Below, piece after piece: positions 59,101 through 64,000 of a stretch of DNA of 64,000 nucleotides. The notes beneath the pieces are model-generated. The model made no database searches, was not told where the DNA came from, and saw nothing but the letters and a program-made list of their open reading frames with translations. Numbering within the stretch: the stretch's first letter is position 1; each line of letters opens with the position of its first letter. Origin of the DNA: Monilinia fructicola. Its lineage: Eukaryota; Ascomycota; Leotiomycetes; Helotiales; Sclerotiniaceae. The stretch covers positions 1,555,501 through 1,619,500 of the forward strand of contig VICG01000006.1 in the NCBI GenBank assembly GCA_008692225.1, written 5' to 3'. A program made the translations under genes and the position numbers.

Positions 59101-59772
59101 TGCCAATCACACAAATACAACCAGTCGGCCTCGTCCTATTGTACCCCACCGTACACATTTCCAGTCTATTCCTAACATTGGTAAATCAGACACTGCGCGC
59201 AATCGACTCATGCGTCACAAAGCTTCCAGTTTGAATATCAGTTTATCCGAAATGGGCCTTGACCATGCTCAACTTGGCGCGCAGTACCGAGTTCATTCCA
59301 GACTCAAATGGCCATTGCTACGAAGATGGCGATTGCAACGTGATAAAAAAGAGGAAACCGCCGATGGTATGATGGGAAGATTAATGTTGGCAAGAATGAA
59401 GACTCTCGAGGAAGGATTTGCTGAAGTTGTCAAAGAATTCAGAGGAATGCGTACCGCGGGAAATTCTTCGGTGGAGAACGAACCTTCGGTTGGAAAGCGG
59501 AGGGAAGTAAAGGGTGATAAAAAGAAGAAACGACCGGGAAGCTCCACTCTTTCACAAACAAAAGGTGAAATTAATAATGAAGGGCTTAGGATGTCAAGCT
59601 CAAAGGGGAAGGAAAGGGGTATTTCGATAATGATCATGATGATGATACTCTGACTACTCGACTCGATTTTGAAGGGGTTACCAGTCGTGGGACGAGCGAG
59701 TATAAGACACCATATGAGACTCCACAGACAGGTACCATTGCAGAGTATCTGAGCAAGGGGAGTTCCTTGTAA
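56129..59772 (+). CDS. YVC1: Yvc1-like vacuolar TRP cation channel
   Basis: Exons 56129-56426 and 56480-59772 give about 1196 residues when two small frame slips are ignored. The N-terminus is basic then very acidic (EEDTEEEIALGND). A cytosolic region (VYNLTHAIRLIILPRTETTLTW, ELLAIKLLKEYN) precedes a membrane domain at about residues 375-610 (FSTCSLAILLALFLAVLS, VIFWFWSAGFMLDEVVGF, LGILVLLTIYYCM, LVAVFVLILIACSGFFVAF), with a pore-like segment KIFQILMGFTPAAWEAW and a last helix LVLFLFICHFLVITILITVL. Yvc1-type channels release Ca2+ from the vacuole on osmotic or mechanical stimulus. The long polar tail is family-typical. One extra T at 57968-57973 shifts the frame between EEHQF and AVNTISMV. 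A base appears missing at 59602-59619, after which the tail TTRLDFEGVTSRG...EYLSKGSSL continues to 59772. The two slips compensate. Confidence 0.93.
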
Positions 59773-60179
59773 TAATTGCGATTAGCGGGAGTTTGGTTGG
59801 GCGGGAGTCTAGCGGCGGGCATACGATGGCGGCACTCTACTTTTGCTTGTTTTGGCTCTGTATTATTTGAACTACATCTATTGGATGATATCACAAAGGG
59901 AGCTCGAGTTCTTTGAGCACAATGGAGGATATACCCAGATTGTTTTAGGTCATCGCATCGCCTCGTAATTATGGTAGACACTTGAAATGAATAGTAATGA
60001 GAGAAGATTAATGGCAAAGAATCATCTTTTTTTTTTCTTTTTCACATTCAGTGTGTGTTTATTTATTATCCCATCCCATCCCATCCTATCCCATCCTATC
60101 CATCGTATCCCAAAACCCAATATCATACAATACCATCCATCCCTATCAATCCCAAGCGCCCGCATGCATACCCAACCCC
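59773..60179. other. convergent spacer, nothing recognised
   Basis: About 400 bp between the channel gene (plus) and the small minus-strand gene. It contains a T-run near 60028-60037 and CATCC-type repeats (60068-60110). Confidence 0.5.
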
Positions 60180-60232
60180 AACATCACATCACATCCCATC
60201 ACATCCCATCACATCCCATCACATCCCATCAC
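60180..60232 (+). repeat. 10-bp tandem repeat (ACATCCCATC)n
   Basis: About five copies of ACATCCCATC (the first with one change) directly abut the stop codon of the small gene at 60233-60592. Confidence 0.85.
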
Positions 60233-60592
60233 TCACTCGCTCTCCATATTCTTCACGCCCTTCACGAGATTGAAGAATGGCGCGATGGGCGTGGGCCAAA
60301 ACATGACGCAGGCTACGACGGGCACGTACCTGGGTACCGATTACTATTAGCGCAGGGAGGGGGAGGGGAGGGGAGGGGCATAGCGTCGGACTTACAATAC
60401 GAGCCCGTTCCCGATGTTGCGCACCGCTTTGCCCCAGTAGACGTCGGTGCTCCAGTAGTTTGCGTGGTGGGGGGTGGAGGCTTTGGTCGAGGCGGAGCGG
60501 AGGGGGCGGCATGGCGTGGTTGGGTGGAGGGGCGGGTGTGAGGGGGCGCGCGAGGGTGCGGAGGAGGGTGAGGCTGGGTGGTTGGGGGCCAT
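60233..60592 (-). CDS. small predicted membrane protein, possibly mitochondrial
   Basis: Exons 60592-60396 and 60329-60233 (intron 60330-60395, GTAAGT donor, CCCAG acceptor) give 97 residues in frame. The N-terminal half is Pro/Ser/Ala/His-rich with arginines (CRPLRSASTKAS), compatible with a mitochondrial presequence. The conserved-looking C-terminal half begins HHANYWSTDVYWGKAVRNIG, then has one hydrophobic segment (GLVLYVPVVACVMFWPTPIAPFF) and ends NLVKGVKNMESE. Domain style and size fit a single-span inner-membrane accessory protein, but I cannot name the family. The surrounding DNA is very GC-rich and low in complexity, which hides the gene; the intron was found because the two halves share a frame only when spliced. 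The start is uncertain, since other frames are also open upstream. Confidence 0.6.
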
Positions 60593-61666
60593 TTTGGGGG
60601 TGGGTTGGGGGTTGGAGGTTGAGGTTGAGGTTGAGGTTGAGGTTGGAGTTGGAGGTTGAGGTTGAGAGTTAGAATTTTGAGGTTGAAACTTTGAGGTTGG
60701 AACTTTGAGGTTGGAACTTTGAGGTTGGAACTTTTGAGGGTGTTGATATAGTAGAGCTTGTTGTGTGGTAGAATCTCACTCCCGCGGGCACCACACACGT
60801 ATAAGTACCTTTCTCTCCCCCGCTCTCAGCATCAAAGACCGGCTCGCGTCACCGCGCTGCGCTGCACGCATAGCCTGATTTAAGGTTACGATTCGTGTTC
60901 GTCGTGCGATATTGGTTCGTTCATGGGATTCGCCATTTCAAGGTTTGGGGGGGGATGGATGATGGATCCCGGTTCAAAGCCCGATGGTTCTTCAAAAGCC
61001 GATGGGGAATCTTATTTTTTGGGGGGGGAGCATCTTAATTTTTTTGCTCTGCTGGCTTCGTCGGGGTTTGGCTGATGGGACTTTTCGGGATGGGATTTGA
61101 GATGCTGGGTTGGGGATCGCGTGGTGTTCTTCGTCGATATGTACGGCATGAGGGCCGGGCGGGAGATTGGCCCATGGTCAATTCCCGGGTAATTTGTCGT
61201 GTCGGTGGATCGCATCCTTGTCTCTTCTCATGGAACCCCTTACCCATCATTGTTCCGGTCTTGGCGCCCTCATGTCTGTCGATGATTTGGGAGGTTGCCG
61301 TTCCATCTCTGTCTTCCCGCATCGCTTTGCACACACGGCCGCTCAGTGTTGCATCATGTTAGAGGAGAAGTCGCCCGTTTCGTACCTGGTAGTTTTGGGG
61401 TAACGCGGGGTACCTAGTGGTTACAGGGGCGGATACAGTAGTGTTTTCGCTTAGAGTTACTCCGAACGGGACGGATAGGGCGGATGAGTACCGGTAAATG
61501 TCCGCAAGTGGAATGTATAAACGAACCCGGACGTGATTAACTTTGTCGTCGTACTTTCGTGTCAGAATTGTCCTTCTCCAATTTATCACGTTACTTCGAA
61601 ACTTTTGACTCTGTTGCTCTGCTTGATATTACATATTGGGTGGATCACCAGATACAGTATCTTGTA
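60593..61666. other. gene-free region, repeat-rich at left
   Basis: About 1.1 kb upstream of the small gene. Left part: runs of GTTGAG and TTTGAGGTTGGAAC repeats (60606-60735). The rest has poly-G tracts (60948-60955, 61020-61028) and short overlapping ORFs at 61012-61590 without domain features. Confidence 0.5.
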
Positions 61667-61674
61667 GTGCAAGT

Positions 61675-62453
61675 TAGGGTTGTTATTTATAACACTTTTT
61701 CATAATGTATATTCGTCAACTTCGTTATAATACGTAATATTGCTTAAGTCAAATATATACCTGCATATATTAGCGTATTTTAAAGTGGATATTTAGTTTA
61801 TTTTAGGTAAAGCTTAACTATATTTTAAATGGATATTAAGAATATCCATGGATTTTAAATAAATATTAAAGATATTTTAAAGGGAAAAAGATGGATTTGA
61901 TTAAATAATCAGAAAAGGGCTTCGATGCTTATTAAGTATACTTTTCGAAAGCTATTATGTTTACTAAGCATATTTTTTGAAAAGTCTTTGATGCTTACTA
62001 AGTATATCTTCAAAAAGTCTTTAATGCTTATTAAGCATACTTTTAGAATCTATTTATATTCTTAACTAATAACATTACTCATTTAAGCTAATTCATAATG
62101 TTATTTGTTCAAACTAACTAATAAAAGTATTCGTTCTTTGTCTTTTAACCAATCAAATATCTACTTGCAATATATCATGCAAAATAACAGAATCTAATTG
62201 GTTAAACTAATATAATTCACTTAAAATCTCTTATAGAAACGAATTCTCATTCCTACCTATAAATCCCTCAAATTCAACCCCACTTTCTTTCATTCTAACG
62301 ATCTCATTGGATGAAAATGGTGAAAAAAAAAAATGACGTGATCACTAGTGTCGCACGTGATACACTTGGCATAATATTTTCATAACGCTCAAAAAGCGTT
62401 ATAATATAAAAATATATATTCGTCAGCTAAAATATGTAATTTATACAACCCTA
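61675..62453 (-). mobile_element. non-autonomous hAT-like element, copy 2
   Basis: A 779-bp element with ends TAGGGTTGT / ACAACCCTA and a perfect 8-bp target-site duplication GTGCAAGT at 61667-61674 and 62454-62461. It is inverted relative to copy 1 at 54448: the hairpin-bearing end (62382-62402) with CACGTG (62354-62359) is now on the right. It is about 100 bp longer than copy 1, mostly because of an internal tandem repeat. There is no coding capacity. Its right end lies about 100 bp upstream of the Nudix gene ATG. Confidence 0.87.
61919..62046 (+). repeat. four 32-33 bp tandem units inside hAT-like copy 2
   Basis: Four diverged units start at 61919, 61951, 61984 and 62017. Each is built around TGCTTAYTAAGYATA followed by a T/A-rich tail. 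Copy 1 has only one comparable unit (about 54838-54880), so the array expanded in copy 2 or contracted in copy 1. Confidence 0.75.
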
Positions 62454-62553
62454 GTGCAAGTGGAGATTCAACCATAGTATTTCGTCATTAGAACTCAATC
62501 TATCTATCTGACCTTCCCGAACAAGGAAGGATAAGATTACGTTAATAATCACC

Positions 62554-63578
62554 ATGTCGACCTCGTCGTCATCCAATTCGAAGAAACCTTCTTTTTTAGA
62601 TCTGGTGAAAGCTTGTGATAAGTAAGTTCTCTTACGTGAGCCTTGAATACGTATACAGTACTGACTCTCATCCTCAGCTTTCCATACGATGCAGATACCG
62701 ACAAGCTGTACAAACTCTATCTTCCTGATGATGATCGAATCCACGGGTACATGCTTCCGGAGGTCGTCTCCAAGATGCCCTGGACTCCCGATTTCACCAT
62801 TACCCAAGACCACCCCTTGTGTGTGCAACTCCACCCCTTGAATATCTCATCCAGTGATTTCTCAACCGCGTGCAATGATGCTTTCGCAAAGGTCATCAAC
62901 CGAGCAATCGATGAAGACATCTTCAGCACCCTACACAAAGAACACAGCGAACCGTATGCCATCCCCGGTGCGAAGGAGCCCGTCCACCTCGAGCGGTATG
63001 CTGCTTCGCTCTTTGGCACCATATCGCGCGGTGCCCATCTCACAATCTTCACGCGTTCGAAGGGGCAGATGAAAATCTGGGTCGCGAGACGAAGCGCACA
63101 TCTCTTTACGTATCCCGGCAAATTCGATACCACCGTCGCCGGCGGAGTCCGCGCCGACGAGTCACCCTTCGAAACCATCGTGCACGAAGCCGACGAAGAA
63201 GCATCTCTGCCATCCGGACTCATCCGATCCAAGGTCCAAGCCGCGGGCGTCATCACGTATATGAAGACCACGGGCGCGGGATCCGGTGGCAACAGAGGCT
63301 TGATCAATGCTGACATGGTGTATGTGTATGATCTTGAGGTTAGCGAAGAGATCGTGCCCAAACCAAATGATACCGAGGTCGAAGGGTTTTACCTGTGGGG
63401 TGTGGACAAGGTTAGGGCGGAGTTGTTGAATGGGGGGTTTAAGACGAATAGCGCGGTGGTGATGATTGATTTCTTTATCAGACATGGGGTTGTTACGGCG
63501 GAGGAGGAAAGGGATTATACGGAGATTGTGATGAGGATGCATAGAAATTTGCCCTTTCCAACTGCGCCACCAAGCTAG
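62554..63578 (+). CDS. Nudix hydrolase, TNR3/YJR142W-type (DUF4743 + Nudix)
   Basis: Exons 62554-62621 and 62678-63578 give 322 residues. The N-terminal region (FLDLVKACDNFPYD, DDRIHGYMLPEVVSKMPW) is the DUF4743 domain found before the Nudix domain in yeast YJR142W, the Schizosaccharomyces Tnr3 fusion and plant NUDT20/24-like proteins. The Nudix box at about residues 190-212 reads GGVRADESPFETIVHEADEEAS: the Gx5E start and the EE pair are kept, while the usual REUxEE arginine is His, as often in this subgroup. Members hydrolyse damaged thiamine diphosphate (oxo- and oxythiamine diphosphates); that activity is inferred here. There is no targeting signal. The hAT-like copy 2 ends 100 bp upstream, so the promoter is partly transposon-derived. 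Confidence 0.92.
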
Positions 63579-64000
63579 GTTTTTGGGTGCGGGTTTGAAT
63601 TTCGGGGCTTGGGGCTTGGAGACTGTTTCCTTCGACCTTTTTAGATGGTTTTGCTTGGCGTATATATCGAGGAGTAAGTTGGATGGAAGTCTGGGCTGGG
63701 CTCTAGAAGTGGTAGAGTAGATTTTTGACTTTAGATCCGGAGTGGCAGTTCATCAGTGTGACGCTCTCTTCACGCTGAACACAAAAGGCCTTTACTACAC
63801 AGGAAGAAATGCAAACTTATAAAAATCAGCAGCAGCTTCCAGTGAAGCCCGGCTCCTTTCTCCCCACCTTGGTCTGTTCTCCCCATCAACAACAATCACA
63901 TCCCAGCTCCTCATTCTAGTAAAATCATAATATGCTCCAAAGGAGTCCCGTCAGCCAAAACAAAGCCCTCCAAAAATCCCCCCTCAATCCGCCCTAATTC
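63579..64000. other. right end of window, no gene seen
   Basis: Downstream of the Nudix gene. Nothing is recognised in this 420-bp end segment; a gene could begin or end beyond the window. Confidence 0.4.

Noticed and set aside
60313..60798. 161-residue Pro/Gln-rich frame
   Set aside because: Alternate-frame reading of the small gene and of GTTGAG repeats; the spliced 97-residue model explains the coding signal better.
1..64000. tRNA genes, rRNA and CRISPR arrays
   Set aside because: Scanned by eye for B-box GGTTCGANTCC with a matching A box, rRNA-like blocks and regularly spaced direct repeats; none was convincing.

Overview
The window looks like nuclear DNA of a filamentous ascomycete (Pezizomycotina). 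Genes carry short GT-AG introns of about 50-200 bp with TACTAAT/CTGAC-like branch sites. Gene families are typical of moulds: Zn2Cys6 and C2H2 transcription factors with fungal-specific middle domains, an NRPS, MFS pumps, a CAD-like URA2 protein and a Yvc1-type vacuolar channel. Base composition is moderately AT-rich, with one extremely AT-rich block. A leotiomycete (Sclerotiniaceae-like) is a plausible guess, but it is inference only.

Region 1 (1-5.9 kb) is gene-poor: degraded-looking ORF fragments and one small secreted protein (4153-4818). Region 2 (5.95-21.1 kb) is a compact secondary-metabolite cluster: a P450, a Zn2Cys6 regulator, a NAD(P)-binding NmrA-like protein, a TetX-like FAD monooxygenase and an intronless T-C-A-T-C NRPS. 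The NRPS is preceded by what may be the relic of a lost first adenylation domain. CGG-N2-CCG sites lie 210-280 bp upstream of the P450, the NmrA-like gene and the FAD monooxygenase. The same site lies 246 bp upstream of a second FAD monooxygenase at 34 kb, so the regulon may extend beyond the core.

Region 3 (21-43 kb) holds a long gene-poor gap, a Myb/SANT-like nuclear protein, a GNAT acetyltransferase, a sugar-type MFS transporter, an unassigned protein, the second FAD monooxygenase, a C2H2/fungal_trans regulator with a 16-nt microexon, and a drug/polyamine-type MFS pump whose 3' two thirds is strikingly GC-rich. Region 4 (43.6-50.7 kb) is the URA2 carbamoyl-phosphate synthase/aspartate transcarbamylase gene. 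Region 5 (50.7-56.1 kb) is gene-free, with an AT-rich block, simple repeats and a non-autonomous hAT-like element. Region 6 (56.1-64 kb) holds the Yvc1-like TRP channel, a small hidden two-exon gene, a second inverted copy of the hAT-like element and a Nudix hydrolase whose promoter that element has entered.

Proposed working of region 2: the Zn2Cys6 protein drives the cluster through CGG inverted repeats; the NRPS condenses and probably cyclises a short peptide through its terminal C domain; the P450, FAD enzymes and reductase-like protein tailor it; one of the MFS pumps may export it. The product is not identifiable from sequence alone.

One quality warning: otherwise intact genes (URA2, the Yvc1 channel twice, the sugar transporter, the Zn2Cys6 regulator) show 1-2 base frame inconsistencies, each at a short homopolymer or dinucleotide run. 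This pattern suggests residual consensus errors, though real mutations cannot be excluded. All exon boundaries below were derived by eye.
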